36,943 bases of DNA from Arsenophonus sp048493715 (GTDB lineage: Bacteria > Pseudomonadota > Gammaproteobacteria > Enterobacterales > Enterobacteriaceae), in the NCBI GenBank assembly GCA_048493715.1, contig JBGDCZ010000028.1, positions 1-36,943 of the forward strand. The letters are read 5' to 3'. The position numbers and the translations under genes were made by a program. Under the pieces are notes generated by a model that saw only the letters and a program-made list of their open reading frames with translations, was not told the DNA's origin and made no database searches. This document shows, piece after piece, positions 8,378-17,360 of the stretch (position 1 is its first letter; each line of letters begins with the position of its first letter).

Positions 8378-9763
8378 GTGTCATTTTCACTTTGGCAGCA
8401 ATGTCTTGCCCGATTGCAGGATGAGTTACCTGCCACAGAATTCAGTATGTGGATACGCCCTCTCCAGGCAGAATTGAGTGATAACACCTTAGCACTCTAT
8501 GCCCCTAACCGCTTTGTATTAGATTGGGTAAGAGATAAATACATCAATAATATTAATGAATTATTGAGTGACTTTTGTGGCTCTGATGTGCCTGCGTTGA
8601 AATTCGAAGTGGGTAATAAACCTCAAATAACACAAAGTAGCGCTTCAACACATACAGCAGCAAGTAAAACTATTTCGACGCCTGTAAATTCAACAGTGCG
8701 TCCTAGTTGGGACAATACAAAAATTCAACCTGAAATCGCATATCGTTCAAATGTTAACCCTAAGCATACATTCAATAATTTTGTTGAAGGTAAATCAAAT
8801 CAACTTGCTCGTGCCGCTGCAAGCCAAGTAGCAAACAATCCTGGTGGAGCTTATAATCCACTTTTTCTTTATGGTGGAACAGGATTAGGTAAAACTCACC
8901 TACTTCACGCGGTGGGCAATAACATCATGGCACACAAAGCGAATGCCAAAGTGGTTTATATGCATTCTGAACGATTTGTTCAGGATATGGTAAAAGCGTT
9001 ACAAAATAATGCTATTGAAGATTTTAAACGTTATTATCGCTCAGTAGATGCACTATTAATTGATGATATCCAATTTTTTGCTAATAAAGAGCGTTCCCAA
9101 GAAGAATTTTTTCATACCTTTAATGCCTTGCTGGAGGGTAATCAACAAATCATTTTGACCTCAGATCGTTATCCGAAAGAAATTAATGGGGTTGAAGATC
9201 GATTAAAATCTCGTTTTGGGTGGGGATTGACCGTTGCAATTGAACCACCAGAATTGGAAACACGCGTCGCTATTCTGATGAAAAAAGCTGATGAAAATCA
9301 GATTCAACTTCCGGATGAAGTGGCTTTTTTTATTGCCAAACGCTTGCGCTCAAACGTTCGGGAGCTGGAAGGGGCATTGAATCGGGTTATTGCCAATGCT
9401 AATTTTACCGGTCGGGCTATTACCATCGATTTTGTTCGCGAAGCATTGCGCGATCTACTAGCATTACAAGAGAAACTGGTCACTATTGATAATATTCAAA
9501 AAACAGTTGCTGAATATTACAAAATAAAAGTTGCCGATTTGTTATCTAAGCGTCGTTCCCGTTCTGTTGCGCGTCCGCGGCAAATGGCAATGGCATTAGC
9601 AAAAGAGCTGACAAACCATAGTTTGCCCGAAATTGGGGATGCCTTTGGTGGACGAGATCATACAACCGTACTCCATGCTTGTCGAAAAATCGAGCAATTA
9701 CGGGAAGAAAGTCACGACATCAAAGAGGATTTTTCTAACTTAATCAGAACATTATCATCATAA
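8378..9763 (+). CDS. dnaA: Chromosomal replication initiator protein DnaA
   Basis: DnaA binds oriC boxes as an ATP-bound filament, melts the AT-rich 13-mers and loads DnaB. The 461-residue product has the N-terminal interaction domain (LWQQCLARLQDELPATEFSMWIRPL), a variable linker, and the AAA+ domain with Walker A GGTGLGKTH and Walker B LLIDDIQF. The arginine-finger region and the C-terminal DNA-binding domain, with signature GGRDHTTVLHACRKIEQL, follow. The GTG start (GTGTCATTTTCACTTTGG) is preceded by GGGGAG and matches the E. coli GTG start. It leads dnaA-dnaN-recF-gyrB, with four bases between its stop and dnaN. A consensus DnaA box upstream suggests autoregulation. The oriC it should act on is at 30999-31262. 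Confidence 0.99.
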   Translation: MSFSLWQQCLARLQDELPATEFSMWIRPLQAELSDNTLALYAPNRFVLDWVRDKYINNINELLSDFCGSDVPALKFEVGNKPQITQSSASTHTAASKTISTPVNSTVRPSWDNTKIQPEIAYRSNVNPKHTFNNFVEGKSNQLARAAASQVANNPGGAYNPLFLYGGTGLGKTHLLHAVGNNIMAHKANAKVVYMHSERFVQDMVKALQNNAIEDFKRYYRSVDALLIDDIQFFANKERSQEEFFHTFNALLEGNQQIILTSDRYPKEINGVEDRLKSRFGWGLTVAIEPPELETRVAILMKKADENQIQLPDEVAFFIAKRLRSNVRELEGALNRVIANANFTGRAITIDFVREALRDLLALQEKLVTIDNIQKTVAEYYKIKVADLLSKRRSRSVARPRQMAMALAKELTNHSLPEIGDAFGGRDHTTVLHACRKIEQLREESHDIKEDFSNLIRTLSS

Positions 9764-9767
9764 TGCT

Positions 9768-10868
9768 ATGAAATTTACTATTGAACGTGAACAATTACTT
9801 AAACCACTACAACAAGTCAGCGGTCCACTTGGTGGACGGCCTACATTACCTATCTTAGGTAATTTATTACTGCAAGTCAGTGAAAACATACTTTCATTAA
9901 CAGGTACCGATCTAGAAGTAGAAATGGTAGCAAAGGTGACACTAACACAAGCGGGTGAAAATGGTTCAATCACTGTACCTGCACGTAAATTTTTCGACAT
10001 CTGGCGAGGATTACCAGATTGCTCAGAAATTAAAGTGACTCTTGAAGGAGAACGTTTGCTGGTACGTTCTGGCCGAAGTCGTTTCTCGCTTTCGACTCTC
10101 CCTGCTGCTGATTTTCCAAACCTCGACGATTGGCAAAGTGAAGTCGAGTTTGAACTACCTCAAGCTACCTTAAAACGTCTAATTGAGGCAACCCAATTTT
10201 CAATGGCTCACCAAGATGTTCGCTATTACCTCAATGGCATGTTATTTGAAACTGAAGGTAAAGAATTGCGCACTGTCGCTACCGATGGACATCGTTTAGC
10301 GGTCTGTTCACTCAATATCAATCAGGATTTACCAACACATTCAGTAATTGTTCCCCGTAAAGGTGTAGTAGAATTTATGCGATTACTGGATAGTAGTGAC
10401 GAATCACTTAAGTTACAAATTGGTAGTAATAATATCCGTGCTCATGTTGGCGATTTCATTTTCACATCTAAACTGGTTGATGGCCGTTTTCCTGATTACC
10501 GACGTGTTCTGCCCAAAAATCCGGATAAAACATTAACCGCTGATTGTGATAAACTAAAACAAGCATTTTCACGAGCTGCAATTTTATCAAATGAAAAATT
10601 TCGCGGTGTACGCCTCTATATAAGTAAAAATCAACTTAGAATTACCGCCAACAATCCCGAGCAGGAAGAATCAGAAGAGATTGTTGATGTTAATTATCAA
10701 AGCCCAATGATAGAAATTGGTCTTAACGTTATTTATATCCTCGATGTATTAAATACACTAAAATGTGAGCAAGTTAATTTGTTGTTAACTGATTCAAATT
10801 CAAGTGTACAAATTGAAGATGTAGCCAATAACACAGCAGTTTATGTTGTTATGCCAATGCGTCTGTAA
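9768..10868 (+). CDS. dnaN: DNA polymerase III sliding clamp (beta subunit)
   Basis: The beta clamp is a ring-shaped homodimer that tethers DNA polymerase III and other polymerases, MutS and Hda to DNA. The 366-residue product equals the E. coli length and starts MKFTIEREQLLKPLQQVSG. The three topologically similar domains are visible as repeated beta-rich thirds: PTLPILGNLLL, then VRYYLNGMLFE with VATDGHRLAVC, then FPDYRRVLP onward. The C-terminus YVVMPMRL is the conserved end of the partner-binding pocket. It starts four bases after dnaA and is followed 12 bases later by recF, so it is surely co-transcribed. Confidence 0.99.
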   Translation: MKFTIEREQLLKPLQQVSGPLGGRPTLPILGNLLLQVSENILSLTGTDLEVEMVAKVTLTQAGENGSITVPARKFFDIWRGLPDCSEIKVTLEGERLLVRSGRSRFSLSTLPAADFPNLDDWQSEVEFELPQATLKRLIEATQFSMAHQDVRYYLNGMLFETEGKELRTVATDGHRLAVCSLNINQDLPTHSVIVPRKGVVEFMRLLDSSDESLKLQIGSNNIRAHVGDFIFTSKLVDGRFPDYRRVLPKNPDKTLTADCDKLKQAFSRAAILSNEKFRGVRLYISKNQLRITANNPEQEESEEIVDVNYQSPMIEIGLNVIYILDVLNTLKCEQVNLLLTDSNSSVQIEDVANNTAVYVVMPMRL

Positions 10869-10880
10869 TATTCAAATTTT

Positions 10881-11969
10881 ATGATGCTTTCGCGTTTACT
10901 TATCCGCGACTTTCGTAATATCGAAAGTGCGGATTTACCATTAGCAACCGGTTTTAATTTTTTGATTGGGCCAAATGGCAGCGGCAAAACAAGTATTCTT
11001 GAAGCGATCTATACCTTAGGACACGGTAGAGCTTTTCGTAGCATCCAAGCCGCACGTGTAATTCGTAATGAACAAGATAACTTTGTATTACATGGTCGTC
11101 TTGTTCCTTTAGTACCAGAGTCGCGGGAACTCATTTTAGGGCTAAGTAAAGATCGTAACGGTGATAGTAAAGTTCGTATTGATGGCACTGATGGGCATAA
11201 AATTGCTGATTTAGCTAAATTATTACCAATGCAATTAATAACCCCTGAAGGTTTTACTTTGCTAAATGGTGGTCCTAAATATCGTCGAGCTTTTCTTGAC
11301 TGGGGATGTTTCCATAATGAACCGCAGTTCTTTGCTGCATGGTCTGATTTAAAACGGCTATTAAAACAACGTAATGCAGCATTACGTCAAGTAACAAGTT
11401 ATAATGAGCTTCGTCATTGGGACTATGAACTGATCCCACTTGCCCATAAAATAAGTGAATGGCGAGCTAGTTATATTGCAGGTATTGCTAAAGATATTGA
11501 AAAGACCTGTAAACAGTTTTTACCTGAATTTTCACTTAGCCTCTCATTTCAACGAGGATGGGATAAAGAAACCGATTATTCAGATATACTGGTAAGACAA
11601 TTTGAACGTGACCGAATGCTAACCTACACCGCATTAGGACCACACAAAGCTGACTTACGGATCCGTGTAGGAGGGATTGCTGTCGAAGATATCCTATCCC
11701 GTGGACAGTTAAAATTATTAATTTGCGCATTAAAATTAGCACAAGGTGAGTATTTCACCCGCCAGAGTAGGCAACGATGTTTATATCTGTTAGACGATTT
11801 TGCTTCTGAGTTAGATAAGGATCACCGTCAATTATTAGCTGAACGGCTTAAAGCGACACAAGCTCAGGTCTTTGTTAGCGCGATTACCATCGCGCAAGTT
11901 AAAGATATGTTAGATGGAAATAGCAGGATGTTTTGCGTAAAACATGGCAAAATAGAAGTTCAACCATAG
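10881..11969 (+). CDS. recF: DNA replication and repair protein RecF
   Basis: RecF is an SMC-like ATPase that, with RecO and RecR, loads RecA at single-strand gaps. The 362-residue product carries Walker A GPNGSGKTS near residue 30, the ABC-type signature LSRGQLKLL, and Walker B LYLLDDFASELD. The family-specific stretches GGPKYRRAFLDWGCFH and LKRLLKQRNAALRQV are also present. Of two adjacent ATGs the first (10881) is used because it aligns with the E. coli N-terminus MSLTRLLIRDFRN. It sits between dnaN and gyrB as in most Enterobacterales. No lesions, which matters because many long-term endosymbionts lose recF. Confidence 0.98.
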   Translation: MMLSRLLIRDFRNIESADLPLATGFNFLIGPNGSGKTSILEAIYTLGHGRAFRSIQAARVIRNEQDNFVLHGRLVPLVPESRELILGLSKDRNGDSKVRIDGTDGHKIADLAKLLPMQLITPEGFTLLNGGPKYRRAFLDWGCFHNEPQFFAAWSDLKRLLKQRNAALRQVTSYNELRHWDYELIPLAHKISEWRASYIAGIAKDIEKTCKQFLPEFSLSLSFQRGWDKETDYSDILVRQFERDRMLTYTALGPHKADLRIRVGGIAVEDILSRGQLKLLICALKLAQGEYFTRQSRQRCLYLLDDFASELDKDHRQLLAERLKATQAQVFVSAITIAQVKDMLDGNSRMFCVKHGKIEVQP

Positions 11970-11994
11970 GATTAGAAATTAGCGAGAAACGTTG

Positions 11995-14409
11995 ATGTCG
12001 AATACATATGACTCCTCAAGTATCAAGGTATTAAAAGGGCTAGACGCGGTGCGTAAACGCCCAGGCATGTATATCGGTGATACCGACGATGGTACAGGCC
12101 TTCATCACATGGTCTTCGAGGTTGTCGACAACGCTATCGACGAAGCCCTCGCAGGATACTGTACCGATATTGTTGTAACCATACATACAGATAACTCCAT
12201 CTCCGTTCTAGATAATGGTCGTGGTATCCCAACCGATCTTCATGAAGAAGAAGGTGTGTCTGCCGCCGAAGTCATCATGACGGTTCTCCATGCTGGAGGC
12301 AAATTTGATGATAATTCTTATAAAGTTTCTGGTGGTTTACATGGTGTTGGTGTTTCTGTCGTTAATGCCTTATCAGAAAAATTAGAGTTGGTGATCCGCC
12401 GTGAGGGAAAAGTCCATGAACAAACTTACCAATTAGGTGTTCCACAAGCGCCTTTAACTATTGTTGGAGAAACTGAAGAGTGGGGAACCTATATTCGTTT
12501 CTGGCCAAGTTTAGAAACATTTAAAACCGTTACCGAATTCGAATACGATATTTTAGCAAAACGATTAAGGGAACTCTCCTTTCTCAATTCCGGTATATCA
12601 GTTCGTCTAATCGATAAACGTGACAACAAAGAAGACCATTTTCATTACGAAGGGGGAATTAAAGCTTTTGTTGAATATTTAAGCCGTAATAAAACCCCAA
12701 TCCATCCAAGTGTTTTCTACTTTTCAGCTGAAAAAGAAGGGATTAATGTAGAAATATCCATGCAATGGAATGATGGTTTCCAAGAAAATGTTTATTGCTT
12801 TACCAATAACATTCCACAACGAGATGGTGGAACCCATCTGGTTGGTTTCCGTACCGCAATGACGCGTACGCTGAACAGTTATATGGATAAAGAAGGTTAC
12901 CAGAAAAAAGCGAAAGTTAGTGCTACTGGTGATGATGCTCGTGAAGGTTTAATTGCCGTCATTTCAATTAAAGTTCCCGATCCCAAATTCTCTTCACAAA
13001 CAAAAGATAAGCTGGTTTCTTCAGAAGTAAAAACCGTTGTTGAAACATTAATGAATGAGAAATTTGTCGAATATCTATTAGAAAATCCTAATGACGCAAA
13101 AATCGTTGTTAGCAAAATCATTGACGCCGCCCGTGCCCGTGAGGCAGCTCGTAAAGCACGCGAAATGACTCGCCGTAAAGGAGCTCTTGATCTAGCGGGA
13201 TTACCAGGTAAATTAGCTGACTGCCAAGAGCGTGATCCGGCTTTATCAGAACTTTACTTAGTTGAGGGTGATTCTGCCGGTGGCTCTGCAAAACAAGGGC
13301 GCAACCGTAAAAATCAGGCAATCTTACCACTAAAAGGTAAAATTCTTAATGTCGAAAAAGCCCGTTTCGACAAGATGCTCTCCTCGCAAGAAGTTGCCAC
13401 TCTAATAACGGCTTTAGGCTGTGGTATTGGTCGTGACGAGTATGATCCTGACAAATTACGTTATCACAGCATTATTATCATGACCGATGCTGATGTCGAC
13501 GGCTCCCACATTCGAACTTTATTGTTAACTTTCTTCTATCGTCAAATGCCAGAAATTATTGAGCGAGGCCATGTCTATATTGCTCAGCCACCTTTATATA
13601 AAGTGAAAAAAGGTAAGCAAGAACAATACATTAAGGATGATGAGGCTATGAACGAATATTTGATCTCAATAGCATTAGATAATGCCGCGCTCTATACCAG
13701 CCCGCATGCCCCGGCATTAAAAGGTGAACCATTGGAGAAATTAATCGTTGAATATAATGCTGCTCAAAAAATTATCAAACGTTTAGAACGTGTCTATCCG
13801 CTTGCTTTATTAAATAATCTCATTTATCAACCTACGTTGGTAGAAGATGCTTTAAAAGATAAAGCAAAAGTAGAAGACTGGATCAACATGTTAGTTAACC
13901 GTCTATCTGATAATGAAGAACATGGTAGTACCTACAGTTACCATATTAATGAAGATCGTGAACGTCAGTTATTTGAACCGGTTTTACGTATTAGAACCCA
14001 TGGCATTGATACTGATTATAACCTAGATTACGATTTTATTCATGGTATTGAATACCTTCGTATTACTAAAATCGGTCAGTTGATAGGTGATCTGATTGAG
14101 GAAAGGGCATATGTTGAAAAAGGCGAGCGTAGCCAGCCTATCTCTTCCTTTGAAGAAGCATTGAATTGGTTATCAAAAGAATCTCGCCGTGGCTTGATGG
14201 TGCAACGCTATAAGGGATTAGGTGAAATGAATCCAGAGCAATTATGGGAAACAACAATGAATCCGGATACTCGCCGTATGATTCGTGTTACCGTGAAAGA
14301 TGCCATCGCCACCGATCAATTATTTACCACATTAATGGGTGATGCGGTTGAACCACGTAGAGCTTTTATTGAAGAAAATGCATTAAAGGCAGAAAATATA
14401 GACATTTAA
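11995..14409 (+). CDS. gyrB: DNA gyrase subunit B
   Basis: GyrB is the ATPase and TOPRIM subunit of gyrase, which introduces negative supercoils needed for oriC firing. The 804-residue product equals the E. coli length. The GHKL ATPase features are VVDNAIDEALAG, LDNGRGIPTD and GGLHGVGVSVVNALS. The TOPRIM motifs are EGDSAGGSAKQGRN and TDADVDGSHIRTLLL, and the C-terminal GyrA-contact region includes QRYKGLGEMNPEQLWETTM. The roughly 170-residue insert typical of gamma-proteobacteria is kept. A TTG three bases before is open in frame, but ATG 11995 gives MSNTYDSSSIKVLKGLDAVR. It is last in the dnaA operon and ends just before a hairpin terminator. Confidence 0.99.
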   Translation: MSNTYDSSSIKVLKGLDAVRKRPGMYIGDTDDGTGLHHMVFEVVDNAIDEALAGYCTDIVVTIHTDNSISVLDNGRGIPTDLHEEEGVSAAEVIMTVLHAGGKFDDNSYKVSGGLHGVGVSVVNALSEKLELVIRREGKVHEQTYQLGVPQAPLTIVGETEEWGTYIRFWPSLETFKTVTEFEYDILAKRLRELSFLNSGISVRLIDKRDNKEDHFHYEGGIKAFVEYLSRNKTPIHPSVFYFSAEKEGINVEISMQWNDGFQENVYCFTNNIPQRDGGTHLVGFRTAMTRTLNSYMDKEGYQKKAKVSATGDDAREGLIAVISIKVPDPKFSSQTKDKLVSSEVKTVVETLMNEKFVEYLLENPNDAKIVVSKIIDAARAREAARKAREMTRRKGALDLAGLPGKLADCQERDPALSELYLVEGDSAGGSAKQGRNRKNQAILPLKGKILNVEKARFDKMLSSQEVATLITALGCGIGRDEYDPDKLRYHSIIIMTDADVDGSHIRTLLLTFFYRQMPEIIERGHVYIAQPPLYKVKKGKQEQYIKDDEAMNEYLISIALDNAALYTSPHAPALKGEPLEKLIVEYNAAQKIIKRLERVYPLALLNNLIYQPTLVEDALKDKAKVEDWINMLVNRLSDNEEHGSTYSYHINEDRERQLFEPVLRIRTHGIDTDYNLDYDFIHGIEYLRITKIGQLIGDLIEERAYVEKGERSQPISSFEEALNWLSKESRRGLMVQRYKGLGEMNPEQLWETTMNPDTRRMIRVTVKDAIATDQLFTTLMGDAVEPRRAFIEENALKAENIDI

Positions 14410-14425
14410 TTTTAAACGACAAAAC

Positions 14426-14456
14426 AAAAGCTCCATGCCTAACTTGGGGCTTTTTA
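14426..14456. terminator. Bidirectional Rho-independent terminator between gyrB and asd
   Basis: AGCTCCA (14429-14435) pairs with TGGGGCT (14445-14451) with one G-T pair. TTTTT follows on the plus strand, and TTTTGTTTTG follows on the minus strand. It lies between the convergent gyrB and asd stops and can serve both. Confidence 0.8.
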
Positions 14457-14478
14457 TTAGATAATAACTATCTAATTT

Positions 14479-15582
14479 TCATAATATTTTTAGCATACGG
14501 CGTAAAGGCTCTGCCGCTCCCCATAATAACTGATCACCAACCGTAAAAGCGGATAAATATTGCGATCCCATATTTAATTTACGCAAACGGCCAACAGGAA
14601 TATTTAGCGTTCCTGTCACTGCCGTAGGTGTTAACTCTTGAATAGTTAATTGACGCTCATTAGGAATAACGCGAACCCAATCATTATGGCCGGCCAAAAT
14701 TTGCTTAATATCTTCAATAGGAACATTTTTTTTCAATTTTAAGGTAAATGCCTGGCTATGGCAGCGCAATGCTCCAATACGAACACATAAACCATCGACA
14801 GGAATAATATGGCTCTTAGTATTTAAAATTTTGTTAGTTTCAGCCTGCCCTTTCCATTCCTCACGGCTTTGGCCATTGGATAGTTGTTTATCTATCCAAG
14901 GGATCAAACTACCGGCCAATGGTGCACCAAAAGCTTCAGTGATCATCTTTCCACTAACTGCAAAATCGGTTACTTTTTTCTCAATTGATAAAATAGCCTC
15001 CGCAGGATTTTGCAATTTATTAGCCACCTGTGAATATAACTCACCCATTTGTAGTAATAATTCACGCATATTACGTGCACCTGCACCAGAAGCAGCTTGA
15101 TAGGTCGCCACTGAAATCCACTCAATCAAGTCTTCAGCAAATAAGCCACCTAAAGCCATTAACATCAAATTGACCGTGCAATTGCCTCCGATAAAAGTTT
15201 TTATTCCTTCATTTAAACCCTTATCAATATATTGACGATTAACCGGATCAAGAATAATGATACTATCCGCTGCCATTCTTAATGAAGATGCGGCATCTAT
15301 CCAGTAACCTGACCACCCCGATGCTCTTAGTTTAGGATAAATTTGCTTGGTATAATCACCACCCTGGCAGCTAATTATTACGTCTAATGTTTGCAGTCTG
15401 TTAAGATCAAAAGCATCCTGTAGAGTCCCTTCAAGTTGACCATACTTTGGCGCCAATTCACCATGTTGGGAGGTGGTAAAAAAAACAGGACAGATATCAT
15501 CAAAATCACGTTCTTCAACCATACGTTGTAGCAGTACAGAACCAACCATTCCTCGCCAACCAATAAATCCAACATTTTTCAT
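14479..15582 (-). CDS. asd: Aspartate-semialdehyde dehydrogenase
   Basis: Asd reduces aspartyl phosphate to aspartate semialdehyde with NADPH, feeding lysine, threonine, methionine and, most relevant for a walled cell, diaminopimelate for peptidoglycan. The 367-residue product has the NADP-binding start MKNVGFIGWRGMVGS, the active-site cysteine at residue 135 in GGNCTV, SLIPWIDKQL, and the substrate-binding LCVRIGALRCHSQAFTLKLKK with its histidine. An ATG five codons upstream is open, but the family begins at MKNVGFIGW (15582). It is monocistronic in appearance, flanked by terminators on both sides. In E. coli asd is far from gyrB, so its position here is a rearrangement. Confidence 0.98.
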   Translation of the reverse strand: MKNVGFIGWRGMVGSVLLQRMVEERDFDDICPVFFTTSQHGELAPKYGQLEGTLQDAFDLNRLQTLDVIISCQGGDYTKQIYPKLRASGWSGYWIDAASSLRMAADSIIILDPVNRQYIDKGLNEGIKTFIGGNCTVNLMLMALGGLFAEDLIEWISVATYQAASGAGARNMRELLLQMGELYSQVANKLQNPAEAILSIEKKVTDFAVSGKMITEAFGAPLAGSLIPWIDKQLSNGQSREEWKGQAETNKILNTKSHIIPVDGLCVRIGALRCHSQAFTLKLKKNVPIEDIKQILAGHNDWVRVIPNERQLTIQELTPTAVTGTLNIPVGRLRKLNMGSQYLSAFTVGDQLLWGAAEPLRRMLKIL

Positions 15583-15731
15583 TTTCGTTATATCCAATCT
15601 GAACTTCGTTGCTAAGTAAAATAGTTGCCATTTATAAACAATAATCGCAAATTTAAATCATTTCTGCCATTTTTTATCACTAATTATTTATTACATAACA
15701 AACAAAAATCTTTTTATAGCCGATAAAAACA

Positions 15732-15757
15732 AAAACACCCGACATTAAGGGTGTTTT
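15732..15757. terminator. Hairpin terminator between digH and asd
   Basis: AAAACACCC (15732-15740) and GGGTGTTTT (15749-15757) form a 9-bp stem with an 8-nt loop. A U-rich arm is present in both directions. It lies 36 bases after the digH stop on the minus strand and upstream of asd. Confidence 0.8.
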
Positions 15758-15792
15758 GCTTAAAATCGCTGCAAATAACTTTATTGCCTAGA

Positions 15793-17073
15793 TCAATGCC
15801 ATCGGGATTTGATATATTCTACTACCTGTTCAGTTTGCGGGGACTGAAGAAGTGCCTCTCTAAATAGGATCGTTCCTTTAATTTCAGGCAACGAATCATT
15901 AAAATCAAGTTGCTTTTTCAATTCAGGAACACCACCGTCAAGAGACCAATCTGGCTCAACCTGAGATGGCACACCAACTTTATATAATGCCACCCCAATG
16001 TATAACTTAGTGTTAGTCGATCTCACCACATTAGTCCACCATTTTGCGATCACATCATATTTGACAACTTCCCGGGCAAAAGGCCAATAAATCTGTGGCG
16101 CAATATAATCTAATAAACCTTCTTTTACCCACAATCTGGTATCGGCATAGGCTCTGTCATAAGTAGGACCACCAGCCTTGGTATTAGAGCCTCGCGGATC
16201 ATCAGCAATATTTCGCCAAACACCGCCAGGACTGATACCAAATTCAACATTTGGTTTTAAAGAACGGATCGTTGAAGAAACTTCCCTAATCAATAACAAG
16301 GTATTATTTCTTCTCCAACTTGCTTTATCCAGAAAACCCTGACCATATCTTTGAAATGTTTCATCATCATCAAGTTTGGATGAAAACGTTTCATAATAGA
16401 AATAATCATCAAATTGAATCCCATCAATATCATAGTTTCTAACCAATTCAGTAACAATACTAGTGATCCAATTACGCACTTCTAGTGATCCTGGGTCAAG
16501 CACAAAACGGTCGTAGGCTGTGCGTATCCAATCTTTATGTAAAACATAAACACTAGCCGGAGGAGAAGAAAGTGTATTTTGCAGTGATGCAATAGTTTCT
16601 GGTTTGGTATCCATTGAAACACGATAGGGATTTAACCAAGCATGTATTTTTAAATTTCTTTTATGTGCTTCAGCAATAATAAACGCTAATGGATCATAAC
16701 CTGGATCTTTACCGACAACACCAGTAAGCACGTCAGACCAAGGGAGAATATGGGAACGATAAAGCGCTGTACCATCTGGTTTTACCTGAAAAAAAATGGT
16801 ATTAATGCCCATCTTTACTAAATTATCGAGTTTATCAGTTAGGGCTTTTTTCTGTACTTCAATTCTAAGCTGATCTGAATCAAGGTTAACCGATGAAAGG
16901 GAAGGCCAATCAAGCCGAGATACGGTAGTTAGCCATACCCCACGTACTGGAATATCTTGTTTAATCGTTGTTTTTTGCACGTCAGTTATTTTATTATCGT
17001 TACAACCAATAATAAAAAGCAAGCAAAATAACGAAAGAATAAACCACCTTATCCCCTTTAATTGCAATAGCAT
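15793..17073 (-). CDS. digH: Glycosyl hydrolase-like lipoprotein DigH (YddW), acts on denuded peptidoglycan
   Basis: E. coli DigH (formerly YddW) is an outer-membrane lipoprotein that cleaves glycan strands stripped of stem peptides by amidases during septation. The 426-residue product starts with a basic, hydrophobic signal ending in the lipobox LFIIGC (cysteine 24). The GHL10/DUF187 catalytic domain follows, with VRGVWLTTVSRLDWPS, FFQVKPDGTALY, HAWLNPYRVS, DGIQFDDYFYYE carrying adjacent acidic residues, FGISPGGVWRN and LLDYIAPQIYWPFAREV. Length and motif order match E. coli DigH throughout. It lies alone between glmS and asd, with a terminator after its stop. A Gln after the lipobox region would not force inner-membrane retention, but sorting cannot be settled by eye. 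Confidence 0.93.
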   Translation of the reverse strand: MLLQLKGIRWFILSLFCLLFIIGCNDNKITDVQKTTIKQDIPVRGVWLTTVSRLDWPSLSSVNLDSDQLRIEVQKKALTDKLDNLVKMGINTIFFQVKPDGTALYRSHILPWSDVLTGVVGKDPGYDPLAFIIAEAHKRNLKIHAWLNPYRVSMDTKPETIASLQNTLSSPPASVYVLHKDWIRTAYDRFVLDPGSLEVRNWITSIVTELVRNYDIDGIQFDDYFYYETFSSKLDDDETFQRYGQGFLDKASWRRNNTLLLIREVSSTIRSLKPNVEFGISPGGVWRNIADDPRGSNTKAGGPTYDRAYADTRLWVKEGLLDYIAPQIYWPFAREVVKYDVIAKWWTNVVRSTNTKLYIGVALYKVGVPSQVEPDWSLDGGVPELKKQLDFNDSLPEIKGTILFREALLQSPQTEQVVEYIKSRWH

Positions 17074-17360
17074 CCTTAATTCCTTATTCTGTTAACGGTT
17101 AGGGCTCGATAAACTATCAGTATTATTTAATCATTGCATTATGTTGATAAATTTATTAAATAAAATATTTTTTCCGCTAATCAATAATAAAATTTTAAAT
17201 TGTTAGTATTTAATATATGTAAAAAACTACACTAGAGCGAAGCGCATTTTTCATTTTCATTATAGAAACATGTAACAAGATGTAAAATAAAAAGCTACTG
17301 TAGGATATTATATGTAATAATTTACTGACGATAGCCTAAATATCACTCTTTAAATCCAAC

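Noticed and set aside
12897..13330. Antisense frames within gyrB, and similar ones within glmS, recF, yidC and atpA
   Set aside because: They lie opposite well-conserved genes, lack ribosome binding sites and have no protein-like features; they are shadows of the real coding strand.
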